Shown here piece after piece: positions 34,188 to 44,300 of a stretch of 64,000 bases of DNA. Within the stretch, counting starts at the first letter, position 1. Each line of letters opens with the position of its first letter. The notes under the pieces were generated by a model. It was not told the DNA's origin. It saw nothing but the letters and a program-made list of their open reading frames with translations, and made no database searches. Source of the DNA: Fluviicola sp. (GTDB lineage Bacteria; Bacteroidota; Bacteroidia; Flavobacteriales_D; Crocinitomicaceae); assembly GCA_029866325.1 (NCBI GenBank), contig JARWZO010000030.1, positions 62,001 through 126,000 of the forward strand, written 5' to 3'. Made by a program: the position numbers and the translations under genes.

Positions 34188-35366
34188 TTATTTCAACAAT
34201 TCTATCACCCCTGCAGCACCTTGACCTGTTCCAACGCACATGGTAACTACGCCGTATTTTTGATTTCTTCTGCGCAATTCATTCATAATCTGAACGGTCA
34301 GTTTCGCGCCAGTGCATCCAAGTGGGTGACCAAGTGCAATTGCTCCACCATTAACATTTACTATATCGGGATTCAATCCTGTTTCGCGAATCACGGCCAA
34401 GGATTGTGAGGCAAATGCTTCGTTCAATTCAAAGACATGAATGTTGTTCAAGGTCAAACCGGCCGCTTTGATGGCTTTTGGAATGGCTACTACCGGACCA
34501 ATTCCCATGATGCGAGGTTCTACTCCAACTACAGAATAGCTCATCAATCGCGCAATCGGTTCAATGTTGAGTTCTTTGATCATCTTTTCCGACATCACCA
34601 TCACGAAAGCGGCGCCATCTGAGGTTTGGGAAGAATTTCCGGCTGTCACAGAACCATCAGCTGCGAAAACAGGTCTCAGTTTTCCGAGTCCTTCAAGCGT
34701 TGAGGCACGCGGACCTTCATCAGTGTCGACGATTACTTTTTTTGTTTGTCGTTTTTCCTGTTCATCGAGAAAAATATTTTCCACTTCGATGGGAACGATA
34801 TCTTCTTTGAAACGACCAGCTGCAATAGCTGCCAAAGCTTTCTCGTTGGAATGAATGGCAAACGTATCTTGTTCTTCGCGGCTGACGCCATATTGTTTTG
34901 CAACGGCTTCGGCTGTCAATCCCATACCCCAATACCAAGTTGGGTTTTCTTTTCCCGTTTTCGGATTCGGCACAATGCGCCATCCTCCCATTGCCATTAC
35001 CGACATCGATTCCACGCCACCTGCAATGATGCAATCAGCCATTCCGGCTTCGATTTTCGCTTGCGCAATAGCGATGGTTTCCAGTCCGGAAGAACAATAC
35101 CGATTCACCGTCATTCCGGGAACTTTGTCGGTTTTTAAACCCATCAACGAGATCATTCGACCTACATTCAAACCTTGTTCCGCTTCAGGGGTGGCGTTTC
35201 CAACAATCACATCATCCACACGATCTTTATCGACCTGCGGAACGGCTTGCATTAAATGTTCGATCACACGTGCGGCCAAATCGTCCGGTCTGTAGAACCG
35301 AAATCCGCCTTTTCCTGCTTTTCCTACTGCCGATCTGAATCCGGCTACGATATATGCTTTGTTCAT
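34188..35366 (-). CDS. fadA: Acetyl-CoA C-acyltransferase (3-ketoacyl-CoA thiolase)
   Basis: 392 residues, normal thiolase length. It performs the last beta-oxidation step, releasing acetyl-CoA. The acyl-enzyme cysteine is C91 in NRYCSSGLETIA, the catalytic histidine is H347 in GHPLGCTGA, and the second cysteine is C377 in MCVGTGQG. It is transcribed with the FadN-type gene upstream, but an S23-type gene and repetitive spacer lie between them. An acetoacetyl-CoA thiolase role cannot be excluded, but the fadN-fadA context favours degradation. Confidence 0.93.
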   Translation of the reverse strand: MNKAYIVAGFRSAVGKAGKGGFRFYRPDDLAARVIEHLMQAVPQVDKDRVDDVIVGNATPEAEQGLNVGRMISLMGLKTDKVPGMTVNRYCSSGLETIAIAQAKIEAGMADCIIAGGVESMSVMAMGGWRIVPNPKTGKENPTWYWGMGLTAEAVAKQYGVSREEQDTFAIHSNEKALAAIAAGRFKEDIVPIEVENIFLDEQEKRQTKKVIVDTDEGPRASTLEGLGKLRPVFAADGSVTAGNSSQTSDGAAFVMVMSEKMIKELNIEPIARLMSYSVVGVEPRIMGIGPVVAIPKAIKAAGLTLNNIHVFELNEAFASQSLAVIRETGLNPDIVNVNGGAIALGHPLGCTGAKLTVQIMNELRRRNQKYGVVTMCVGTGQGAAGVIELLK

Positions 35367-35375
35367 TTTCTTTCT

Positions 35376-35410
35376 TTTTTTAGACTTGGAGACTGAAGAC
35401 TTTAGACATA
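35376..35410. repeat. AGACTT-type simple repeat, downstream flank of the S23 gene
   Basis: A run of degenerate AGACTT/AGACTG words (tagacttggagactgaagac and onward) fills the gap between the fadA ATG and the S23-type gene. The same words occur on the other side of that gene. Confidence 0.65.
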
Positions 35411-35414
35411 AGAC

Positions 35415-35768
35415 TTACATAGAGTATAGTTTCTTCTTGAAGCCAATGATCATTCTTTGCATGTGCTGACATTTTTCTACTATGGGTTCAGTATCCTTGT
35501 TAAACAATTCTTTTACTAATAATAATTGTGTTTCCAACTCGTAAGCAGAGCCTAAAGCGATATCTAAAAAGTGACCGAAATCTTTGGTGGAAGTTCTTCC
35601 GGTGCCTTCGGCAATATTTGATGGAACAGAAACTGCGCACCTCGCTAATTGAGACTTTAGGCCATATCTTTCATCAACAGGCAGGTCTCCAAGGATTATA
35701 TAAACCTCCTTGACGATTTCCATTGCTTTGATCCAGATATCGAGTTTTCTAAAGTTGTGTGTTGCCAT
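35415..35768 (-). CDS. Four-helix-bundle protein, S23 / 23S rRNA intervening-sequence family
   Basis: 117 residues, the normal length. Family features are visible: NFRKLDIWIKAMEIVKEVY at the start, then LKSQLARCAVSVPSNIAEG (35-36 residues in), RTSTKDFGHFLDIALGSAYELETQL, and a basic C-terminal helix. The family is named for proteins encoded in 23S rRNA intervening sequences and is related to the Avd accessory protein of diversity-generating retroelements. No reverse transcriptase or variable repeat is seen here. The gene sits between fadN and fadA, flanked on both sides by AGACTT-type repeats, which suggests insertion as a unit. Function unknown. Confidence 0.9.
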   Translation of the reverse strand: MATHNFRKLDIWIKAMEIVKEVYIILGDLPVDERYGLKSQLARCAVSVPSNIAEGTGRTSTKDFGHFLDIALGSAYELETQLLLVKELFNKDTEPIVEKCQHMQRMIIGFKKKLYSM

Positions 35769-35778
35769 TATTTTGAAT

Positions 35779-35874
35779 TTTAGACTGAAGACTAAAAAGA
35801 CGAAAGACGGTCAGACTTTAGACGAAAGACATTACGACTTGTCTTGAGTCTAATATCTTCTAGTCTTAAGTCTA
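35779..35874. repeat. AGACTT-type simple repeat, upstream flank of the S23 gene
   Basis: Degenerate AGACTGAAGACT, AGACGAAAGACG, AGACTTTAGACG units followed by the complementary GTCTTGAGTCT and AGTCTTAAGTCT. AGACTTTAGAC and GTCTTAAGTCT can pair, 9 of 11. The last unit supplies the TAG stop of the fadN gene (35874-35872). Confidence 0.65.
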
Positions 35875-38277
35875 ATTGCGCAGAATCTTCCCGGATTTCA
35901 CCAAACTTTCCAATCGTTCCAAGGTCTTGCGCTGCATACACAATTCCACAAATGCTTTTCGTTCCAAATCGAGTAAATATTGTTCGGAGACAGTTGTATT
36001 CTGACTTAAATCGCCACCACACATTACCCAGCCGAGTTTTTCCGAAATCACACCATCGTGTTCTGACATGTAATGTCCCGAAAGCATAGAGTTTGCTCCA
36101 ACATAAATAATTCCAAGTCCTTCCTGACCTAAAACCGTTACATTTTTAATGCGTTTCGGTGCTATGTAACCTGCGTCTGCCAATTGCAAACATGCTTCCT
36201 TGGCTCTGGTAAGCTGGTGTTCTCTGCTTATTACGATTTCGTCGATGCCTTTTCGTAAATACCCCAATTCGAATGCTTCCTGAGCAGAAGTAGATACTTT
36301 AGCTTGACCAATGGTGAGGAATCGTTCCCGCAATCGATTAATCTTAATGTCACCGTCTTTCAATTCATCAGACAACCGTTTGGCAAATTCTTTCGAACCT
36401 CCACCGCCCGGAATAAGTCCAACGCCAAATTCAACCAAGCCCATGTACAATTCTGCATGAGCCACTACTTTATCGGCATGCATCGATAATTCGCATCCGC
36501 CGCCAAGCGCCATGTTGTGCGGAGCCACGACCACCGGAACATTGCAATAACGTACGCGCATCATGGTATCCTGAAAAGCTTTTACAGCGAAATTCAGTTC
36601 ATCGAATTCCTGTTCAACGGCCATCATAAAAATCATTCCCACATTGGCGCCTGCCGAGAAATTACCTCCGGTGTTGGAAATCACCAACCCTTTGTAGTCT
36701 TTTTCAGCCAATTCGATGGATTTATTGATTCCTTCAATCACACCACCACCAATCGTATTCATTTTGGTATGGAATTCAAGATTCAGGATACCGTCACCCA
36801 AATCAACCAATGTTGTATCAGCGTTGCCCCAAACTTTTCCGGATGCACGCACTGCTTCCAATTGGATTAGATCTTCGGTTCCGGGAATGATACGGTAGCC
36901 TTTCTCGGTTTGGCTGTAATAGTATTTTTTACCGTTCTCGACTTTGTAAAACGAGGTGCATCCTGCTGCTTCCATTTCCGAAACCCATGCAGGAAGTGTT
37001 TTCCCTTTTTTAACGGTCAATTGTTTCCCTGCGTCAAAACCAAGGATATCCCATGTTTCAAACGGACCTAATTCCCAACCGAAACCGGCTTTGATGGCGT
37101 CGTCTATTTTGTATAAATCATCGGCTATTTCAGGAATGCGATTGCAGACGTAGGCAAACAATCCGCCGAAAACGGAGCGGTAAAATTCACCCGCTTTGTC
37201 CATTCCGGCAAACAGCATTTTGGTGCGTTGCTTGAGATCGTCCACCGACTTGGTCATTTCAAGTGTTGGGAAAGACGCTTTTTTGGCTGGACCATATTCC
37301 ATTGTTTTCAGGTCAAGTGAAAGGATTTCCTTTTTGCCTTCTGCCGAAACGGTTTTTTTGTAAAATCCTTGTTTGGTTTTCGATCCCAACCATTTGTTGT
37401 TGAGCATGGTTTGTATAAAACCGGGAAGTTCAAAAACAGTGTGTTCTTCATCGTCGGGACAATTGGCTTTTAAACCTGCCGCAACCATAGCAAGGGTGTC
37501 CAATCCAACAACATCACAAGTGCGGAATGTAGCCGATTTCGGTCTTCCCAATACCGGTCCGGTGAGTTTGTCTACGTCATCGATTGTCAGCCCCATTTCT
37601 TCAACGGCATGGAAGAGCGATAAGATGCTGTAAACTCCAACGCGATTGGCAATAAATGCTGGAGTATCTTTACAAAGTACGGTTTTCTTTCCCAGAAATT
37701 TGCTACCGAATTGCATGTAGAAATCAACCACCTCCGGCGATGTTTGAGTTGTTGGAATGATTTCCAAAAGCGGAAGATAACGCGGCGGATTAAAGAAATG
37801 CGTTCCGGCAAAATGAGTTTTAAAATCATCGCTTCTTCCTTCCAGCATTAAATGAATAGGAATGCCCGAAGTGTTGCTGGAAATCAATGTTCCCGGTTTA
37901 CGGAATTGTTCTACCTGTGCAAAAACCTGTTGTTTGATATCCAATCGTTCGATGACAACTTCGATTACCCAATCTACATCGGCGATTTTAGACATATCGT
38001 CAGAGAAATTTCCCGTTTTAATGCGCTGCACAAACGATTTTGAATAAATCGGTGACGGATTACTGTTGAGTGCCGCTTGTAATGCTTCGTTCACAATTCG
38101 ATTGCGTACCTGAGGAGATTCAATCGTGAGATTGCTCTTTTCTTCGGCTGTTGTCAATTCCTTGGGAACAATATCAAGCAACAAAACTTCAACACCAATA
38201 TTGGCGAAGTGGCAAGCGATGCGTGAGCCCATTACTCCTGAGCCCAGAATGGCAACTTTTCGAATATACCTGGTCAT
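35872..38277 (-). CDS. fadN: 3-hydroxyacyl-CoA dehydrogenase / enoyl-CoA hydratase (FadN type)
   Basis: 801 residues with the dehydrogenase first and the hydratase last, the order found in Bacillus FadN and not in E. coli FadB. Residues 8-37 are the NAD-binding site (VAILGSGVMGSRIA). Residues 185-400 are the 3HCDH C-terminal domain. Residues about 500-700 are a crotonase fold (NTGGNFSAGANVG and NMALGGGCELSMHAD). It performs hydration and oxidation in the beta-oxidation spiral. It follows the MarR gene by 12 bp and belongs with fadA downstream. The stop codon lies inside a simple repeat, so the very C-terminus may have been altered. Confidence 0.93.
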   Translation of the reverse strand: MTRYIRKVAILGSGVMGSRIACHFANIGVEVLLLDIVPKELTTAEEKSNLTIESPQVRNRIVNEALQAALNSNPSPIYSKSFVQRIKTGNFSDDMSKIADVDWVIEVVIERLDIKQQVFAQVEQFRKPGTLISSNTSGIPIHLMLEGRSDDFKTHFAGTHFFNPPRYLPLLEIIPTTQTSPEVVDFYMQFGSKFLGKKTVLCKDTPAFIANRVGVYSILSLFHAVEEMGLTIDDVDKLTGPVLGRPKSATFRTCDVVGLDTLAMVAAGLKANCPDDEEHTVFELPGFIQTMLNNKWLGSKTKQGFYKKTVSAEGKKEILSLDLKTMEYGPAKKASFPTLEMTKSVDDLKQRTKMLFAGMDKAGEFYRSVFGGLFAYVCNRIPEIADDLYKIDDAIKAGFGWELGPFETWDILGFDAGKQLTVKKGKTLPAWVSEMEAAGCTSFYKVENGKKYYYSQTEKGYRIIPGTEDLIQLEAVRASGKVWGNADTTLVDLGDGILNLEFHTKMNTIGGGVIEGINKSIELAEKDYKGLVISNTGGNFSAGANVGMIFMMAVEQEFDELNFAVKAFQDTMMRVRYCNVPVVVAPHNMALGGGCELSMHADKVVAHAELYMGLVEFGVGLIPGGGGSKEFAKRLSDELKDGDIKINRLRERFLTIGQAKVSTSAQEAFELGYLRKGIDEIVISREHQLTRAKEACLQLADAGYIAPKRIKNVTVLGQEGLGIIYVGANSMLSGHYMSEHDGVISEKLGWVMCGGDLSQNTTVSEQYLLDLERKAFVELCMQRKTLERLESLVKSGKILRN

Positions 38278-38289
38278 ATTGTTGTGTTT

Positions 38290-38742
38290 TTAATTCTCTG
38301 TGTTGGGTTCTGATAATTCTTCATCAACTATTTTCTGTACTTCCTCAATCACGGATTGAAAAATAGCGAAGTGATCTTTTGGAATGCGGCTTTCGACCTT
38401 TTTATTGAAATCAAAAATCACATCACGCGCAACATAGCGGGCATTAAGTCCTTCATCGGTTAGGAAAATACGCACAACGCGTTTGTCAGTTTTATCTTCT
38501 TCACGACGAATAAACCCCTTTTCTTCCATTGTTTTTAATGTTCTGGAAAGACTGGTTGGCTCCATTCCCATACGCGGGCCAAGCTGCGTACTTGGCGTGC
38601 CTTCCTTGTCAATGTGCAGCAGGATAAATCCTACCGACATACTAAGTCCGTATGTGGTTGCTTTTTGATTGTACATGCGCGACAAACGATGCCATGTCTG
38701 GCGAACATCTAAATCTATTTGGTAATTGGGTCTTTCTTGCAT
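38290..38742 (-). CDS. MarR-family transcriptional regulator
   Basis: 150 residues with the winged-helix fold: recognition region TQLGPRMGMEPTSLSRTLKTME at about 55-76, and wing RREEDKTDKRVVRIFLTDEG at about 82-101. It is the first gene before fadN and fadA, separated by 12 bp, so it very probably controls the beta-oxidation genes and itself, with an acyl-CoA or fatty acid as the likely ligand (inference). A near-palindrome lies in its promoter. Confidence 0.9.
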   Translation of the reverse strand: MQERPNYQIDLDVRQTWHRLSRMYNQKATTYGLSMSVGFILLHIDKEGTPSTQLGPRMGMEPTSLSRTLKTMEEKGFIRREEDKTDKRVVRIFLTDEGLNARYVARDVIFDFNKKVESRIPKDHFAIFQSVIEEVQKIVDEELSEPNTEN

Positions 38743-38759
38743 ACATTTTATTAGAGCAA

Positions 38760-38790
38760 CGAATATAATTAAAATTTATATGCGCACATA
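38760..38790 (-). promoter_or_regulatory. Promoter and candidate operator of the marR-fadN unit
   Basis: TATATTCG (38767-38760 on the minus strand) is one base from TAnnTTTG. Eleven bases further upstream lies TATGTGCGCATA (38790-38779), which equals its own complement at 10 of 12 positions. This is where a MarR dimer could block the promoter. The evidence is position and symmetry only. Confidence 0.4.
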
Positions 38791-38859
38791 GTATTTTAAA
38801 GAATGTTTCAAGAAAAATTAATGTGGAAAGATTGCGTGCTAAAACTAGCAAAAATTTGA

Positions 38860-39264
38860 TTACCAGGTTTTTTCACTGCGAAATACCGTTCCGTTGAAAC
38901 GGGCGATCAGTTCATTGTGTTGATTCGTGACATTGACAACGTAGCGCCCAATGGTCTTTCCTTTTTGGATTTCGGTGCAATTGGCGGTGATGGTGTCGTT
39001 GAGTTGGGTTGGTTTGATATGGGCAATACTTGTTTCGATGCTTACGCATTGTTGTCCGTGGCTGTTGGAAGCAAATGCAAGAGCTGAATCTGCCAATGCG
39101 TAAGAAATCCCCCCGTGAGCAATACCAAATCCGTTGAGCATTTCTTTAGAAACCAGGCATGAAAGTGTGCAGGCTCCGGCTTCAATATGAAGAACATTGA
39201 TGCCCATCCATTGAGAATAGGCATCAAGTTGCATCATTTTATCGACGATGGATTTCGGATCCAC
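38860..39264 (-). CDS. PaaI-family hotdog thioesterase
   Basis: 134 residues starting at a GTG (39264); an ATG nine codons in is the alternative. It is a hotdog-fold acyl-CoA thioesterase with the family motif NGFGIAHGGISYALADSALAFASN at about 45-68, in which the HGG and the Asp after the helix are conserved. PaaI proteins release CoA from aryl- or acyl-CoA dead-end products. Its position behind the MarR-controlled beta-oxidation genes fits such a housekeeping role. Five bases separate it from the hypothetical gene upstream, so they are co-transcribed. Confidence 0.88.
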   Translation of the reverse strand: MDPKSIVDKMMQLDAYSQWMGINVLHIEAGACTLSCLVSKEMLNGFGIAHGGISYALADSALAFASNSHGQQCVSIETSIAHIKPTQLNDTITANCTEIQKGKTIGRYVVNVTNQHNELIARFNGTVFRSEKTW

Positions 39265-39269
39265 GAATT

Positions 39270-39749
39270 TTATTGATTAATTGAGCGACTCAACAAAGAA
39301 ATCATTGCTAAAGAAACGATGAAAAGCTGCGTAGCGGTTTCGTCGTCTAACGTAGCACCATCTTCATCTTCCATACTTACTTCCAATGCCATGAAACGCA
39401 CCAAATCAGGTTGATCGCTGAAATCTTCCAACAATTGATCATCTTCGGTTTCGAAATAATTGTCAAGCAATGCAAAATACGGCTCTTCGAAATCGTCAAT
39501 CTGACTTTCGGTAACGGTTGCCGGGTGCAATTCTGCTTGCGAAAAAGCTTCAAGAATGACAGTGAAGTAATACACCAACAGACTTTCAAGATCTTCATTT
39601 TCGTATTCTTCGGATGCCGACATCACATACCCAAGCAAAACGGGCTGAGCAGTGGTGTGTGTTTCAGTTAAACGATCGATTGCTGCATCATCTAACGTAT
39701 CTACCTTTTTGATGGCCGCTTCTATGTGACCCAATGTAACTTGTGACAT
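39270..39749 (-). CDS. Acidic hypothetical protein
   Basis: 159 residues, strongly acidic (EEYENEDLESLL, FETEDDQLLEDFSD, MEDEDGATLDDETATQ). It appears all-helical with no signal peptide or membrane segment, so it is probably cytoplasmic. I do not recognise a family. It is 5 bp upstream of the thioesterase gene and likely forms a two-gene unit with it. It is divergent from the lipoprotein gene, with 224 bp between them. Confidence 0.75.
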   Translation of the reverse strand: MSQVTLGHIEAAIKKVDTLDDAAIDRLTETHTTAQPVLLGYVMSASEEYENEDLESLLVYYFTVILEAFSQAELHPATVTESQIDDFEEPYFALLDNYFETEDDQLLEDFSDQPDLVRFMALEVSMEDEDGATLDDETATQLFIVSLAMISLLSRSINQ

Positions 39750-39946
39750 GTGTTAAAAATTTCGGATAAAGGTAGGTTGAATATTTTGACCCGACTCTAT
39801 TCTAATGCAGGTATCTTTATTTCAATCTGAGAATTTCACTGAAGAATGAATTGATTTGAATTCGGTTATTTGCTGGGAAATGAACACATCTAACACATTT
39901 TAACAGTATTGATGCTTCCGGAGCAGCGTTACCTTTTCAGAAATCG

Positions 39947-39954
39947 TACATTTG
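39947..39954 (+). promoter_or_regulatory. -7 box of the lipoprotein/WG-repeat operon
   Basis: TACATTTG matches TAnnTTTG, 19 nt before the chosen ATG at 39974. No good -33 element seen. Confidence 0.5.
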
Positions 39955-39973
39955 ATTGTATAAACGAACAACT

Positions 39974-41365
39974 ATGCGATTCCTTCCCTTCCTAATTCTA
40001 TTGGTACTTGTTGCATGTAGCAATGATCCTTCAAAAAATAAATCGACCGATTCTGTATCCTCTGATCCGCAAACGACTTCTGAAAAAGCACAGCAATTGG
40101 CGGCCAACTTGCTCACCAATCCGGCAGATGAATTTGTGCTTACCTTAACGAATGCACAGGAGTTAATTACAGCCAAAGGATCTCATATCCACATTCCGGC
40201 AAATGCATTTGTGCGAAAAGACGGTTCTCAACCTAGCGGAAAAGCCCGCTTGGTTTTTAACGAATTTCAAACGGCAGGCGAAATTATAGCAAGCGGTTTC
40301 CCGATGAGGTACAAAACACCGAAAGGTGATACGATTCAATTTGAAAGTGCGGGCATGTTTGAAATTCGCGCTTTTGAAGGTGATGAAGAATTGGAATTGA
40401 AAAAAGGTAAAACGATTGAAGTGGAATTGGCAACCCCAAAAAGCGGAATGTACAATTTTTATCAGTTGGATGATAACACCCGTGCTTGGACTGAAAAAGC
40501 AAACAACCTGTCACCGGTTCCAAATCGCTATCTGGAAGAGCAAAAAGCGCAACTGAAAGAATTGGAAGCAATTACAGCTTCTAAACCGAAAAAACCGGTT
40601 GAATACAGTCCTTCTGATCGGTTGTTCGATATTAAAGTCGATCCGAAAAAATACACCGAATTTCAGGAAATGGGCGGCGTAATGTGGAAATATGTGGGTA
40701 AAAAGAAAGAAGCAGATCCGTCTGTCAACCCAAAATTGTTTCATGAAAAATATGAATTCATGCGTCTGAATCCGAAAGAAGGTGAAGACATGATTTATGA
40801 AGTGGCATTTTCTTCAAAAGACGATACGGTAGTCCTAGATCTGGCACCTGTTTTCCCGGGCAAATTAAAAGCGAAGAACGAGAAACGGCTCAAAGAAAAA
40901 ATTGCCCGTTTCAACGCTGCCATGAAAGAACAGGAAAAAGTGCGGCAACAACAACGCAATGAGTCTGCATTATTGCGCTTGTTTAATGTTGACAAACTGG
41001 GTGTTTACAACTGGGATCGCCAATACAAAGAAGGTAACGTTGTTCCTGTTTTGGCGCAGTTTACCTTTGACGGAAAACCGCATACTGATTTTCCATTAGC
41101 TTCTGTGTACCTCATTCCGGAAGGAAAATTGGCCATAATTCAATACGATGCTGCATCGGCTATAGCATTTGCTTTTGATTCGTTTGAGCGTAATCGACTG
41201 ATCGCTGTGGTGGGTGAAAACGAAGTGTATTCGCTTTCCAATAAAGAATTTCAAGCACTTCATTTGGATCGCTTTAAGAACAAATCGGCAATAATAGATC
41301 TACATCGTTTCAACAAGGAAGTGAAAACCGGTGTCGATTTGGACGCAATTCTGGCAAGTAAATGA
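39974..41365 (+). CDS. Lipoprotein of unknown function
   Basis: 463 residues from the ATG at 39974; a TTG six codons earlier was rejected. The start MRFLPFLILLVLVACSND has a clear lipobox (LVAC), so it is a lipoprotein, and the residues after Cys (SNDPSKN) do not exclude outer-membrane export. Residues about 55-165 form a beta domain with IPANAFVRKDGSQPSGKARL and a MFEIRAFEGDEELELKKG stretch, seen in other Bacteroidota envelope proteins. The middle is rich in Lys/Glu. No enzymatic motif is visible. Its stop overlaps the ATG of the 1197-residue gene (ATGA), so the two products are made together and may form a complex. Confidence 0.78.
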   Translation: MRFLPFLILLVLVACSNDPSKNKSTDSVSSDPQTTSEKAQQLAANLLTNPADEFVLTLTNAQELITAKGSHIHIPANAFVRKDGSQPSGKARLVFNEFQTAGEIIASGFPMRYKTPKGDTIQFESAGMFEIRAFEGDEELELKKGKTIEVELATPKSGMYNFYQLDDNTRAWTEKANNLSPVPNRYLEEQKAQLKELEAITASKPKKPVEYSPSDRLFDIKVDPKKYTEFQEMGGVMWKYVGKKKEADPSVNPKLFHEKYEFMRLNPKEGEDMIYEVAFSSKDDTVVLDLAPVFPGKLKAKNEKRLKEKIARFNAAMKEQEKVRQQQRNESALLRLFNVDKLGVYNWDRQYKEGNVVPVLAQFTFDGKPHTDFPLASVYLIPEGKLAIIQYDAASAIAFAFDSFERNRLIAVVGENEVYSLSNKEFQALHLDRFKNKSAIIDLHRFNKEVKTGVDLDAILASK

Positions 41366-44300
41366 TCAAAAAGTATTGTTTATTATTTGCAGTAATTAGT
41401 TGCGTGCGGATGATTGCTGCGCAGGCAAATAGTGAAGGTTATGAAGTCGAGCCACCTAAGGTTGTATTGCCTTTTCCTGTCTCCGAAGGTTGGACATTTG
41501 TAGGAGATTCTTCCAATACCTTGATTTATCCTGTCTACGACTCCATTGTGTTTTACGAATGGGAAGTTTTTGTTGACCGGCCTTACATCGCAATCAATAA
41601 AGAAGGGTTATATGGACTTTTATCAGTTACAGAACAAGTAGATACGTTAAAGGCATTTGAATACGATTCGTTGTTTTATTACGGTGCCAATTATTTCGGT
41701 CGTAAAAACGGGAAATGGATCAATTTGCAGTTGCAATGGAGTTTTCCGACCTATAAACTAACCGAAAAACCCTTTGGCGAAGTAGAGCGATGGTTTCGCG
41801 ACGAAAAGGGCTTGTATTTTTGGAAGAATGGAAAAACGGGCGTTTTTGATGAGTTTTGGGGTGATCCGATTCCGGCAAACTATAACTATTGCCGTTATTT
41901 TGGGGTGTTTTATGAGCCGACAATTAAGGGTGAAGATCCCTACTTAAGTTGTTATCTGGTTTCGGATGGCAAGCTGTTCGGTTTATTGATAGATCGTGAA
42001 CTGGTCATTCCCATTGTAGCATCAAATATTCAGTTTTGGGACCATGGATTTATCCGTTATTGGCAAAATGGCTGGAACTATTTGCGCATTTCTGATCGTA
42101 AGTTAATCGATCCGAACGGAGCTGATGTGTTGATTTACAATGCTTCATCCTGGAAAATTTTTAATCAGGACAGAACGCGCTCAACGCTCTATCTGAATAA
42201 TGGTTCAACTGTGCTTTCGGGTAACTACGAAGATTACTTTATACTAAACAACACACATATTGCTGCCCGTAAAGATTCTTCCACAGTAGTTTTGTTGAAT
42301 GCTTCAGGTCAGCGGGTATTTGATTGCGGCTGCGAACAGATCGATTATTTGAGAGATGATCGGTTTTCCTGCTTAAAAAAAGGAAAATGGGTGTTGTTAG
42401 ATGGTCTTGGCGAACAACTTTCGAAACAAGGTTTTGATCACATCAACTGGCTGAAAGGTAGTTCGGATCGGCTTCGTGTACACGAGGACAATCTGATCGG
42501 TGTGATGGATTTAAATGGAAAGTTGATTTATCCGACAAAGTATTCGGCTGTTTTTACAAACGGAACCATTTATTTGTTGGAAAATGACAACGGGTTTGCT
42601 GTTGGCACGGCCAATGGTGACTTTTTGAGTTCGCATTTGTACCGGGATCATTACTATTCTCTTCAAAATCCGAATCTGGTTCTGATGTACAATTCATGGG
42701 GACAATTTGATATTTATTCTCCGAAAACCAAACTCAATTCCCGCATGTTCAGCTTGTTTTTCTATGCAGATGAAGTGGTGAAATGTTATGAAAAAGAAGG
42801 ATTGGAACTAATTGCACTTGAGCCTGATTTGAGTGTTTCCGAACGCATTTTTTATCCGGGAATGTCCTCAATGGAGGTGGGTGAAATGCCAGACGAGATT
42901 AATTATGTATATGATACAAAAGGGTATGATCGCTCACATTTGGAAGAACACCAACTGAGTGGTTATTTTGGTTATCGCTTCAACTGGAATACCAATCACA
43001 TTAACCCGCCGCATTTCAAAGAGGTAGAGCAAAACGTGACTTTCGGATTGGATTTTTGTGTTGAAACCTACGAAAATGTTCCTTTTTCAATCAATGATAA
43101 CCTCGCGTTGACGAGCCAAAACCGTTATCAAATTGTCAATGAATCCGGTGGGATTTATCAATGGGATCCTATGATCAGTTCCACGTTGCCGATGGAATCT
43201 GCCGGTGGTTCTATATCGAATAATCGATTGAATTATTTTGGAAACAATGATCAGGAATGGGTCTCGCCATTCGGACAGCACAGCCATGATGCCAGTGAAG
43301 TTGTTTATATCCATTACGATGCTGACGATCTGTATACGTATAACATTAATGGTAAGATTGTTCCTTCAACCAATTTGATAAATTCGTTTTCGGTATTCGA
43401 TTACATGCAGCGGTTTAACCTTCGCGGTAATTTGATAATGACCGATGAGATGATCGATTATGTCATGAATCCGATGAATCGATTGAAAGTAGAAGGTGGA
43501 AGTTGGTTTGTAGATATTGATTATACCATCCGTGATGAAAAAATTTCGGAAAATTTGAAAGGAAAGCTCTACGAATCGATCTCGTATTACAATTCATGGG
43601 AGCCCAATTTGTCGACTTATCTGGCTAAAACGGCTAATCCTTCAAAATACATTTGGTCTTTTCAAGGAAATGATTCGATTGTGTTGGATCGTTTCAAATC
43701 AATAGAAGCTCCGGTTTCGGAAAACGAATATTACATCGTAACAAGCGCTGATGCTGAGCAAGCAAAAGTACATCCTTACAATCCGGAGTATGTTTTCATC
43801 GAAAGCGATTCCAGTTTGTATTATCAAAACGGTCGTCTTTTAAGACATTCCGTTACCGGTTGGGGGTTGAATTCAATTGCGGGTGAAGAATTGGTGCAGC
43901 CTATTCAGGATGAAATTCGGTACCTGAACAACGATTTATTTGCATTGAGAAATGAAACGGAATGGAAAATTGTATCGCGAGATGGTGTTTTATCAAGCGA
44001 TTTGATTTTTACCAATGTTCAGGTTTTTGAAAATGGCTATGCGTTGGCGCAAATGAAAGGTTCTTCTTTATTGATCGACCGCGATGCAAAGGTGGTTTTT
44101 CAATCGAATGAAGGAACAATAAAAGTAGCCGGTTCCGGATTTTATACCGTTGAAAGTAAAGGGAAAACCATTGTTTTTAGACCTGATAACCAATTGCGCG
44201 ATACCATTCTTTCTGCTGAGAAAAACCTTCAAAACGGCTGGGTTTACGGAAAAATAAAAGAACAACGTTATTTAAGAAAGCTCGGAAGCAAAGAGCGTAT

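Noticed and set aside
35415-35768. Part of a diversity-generating retroelement (Avd-like gene)
   Set aside because: No reverse transcriptase, template repeat or variable repeat is present around it.
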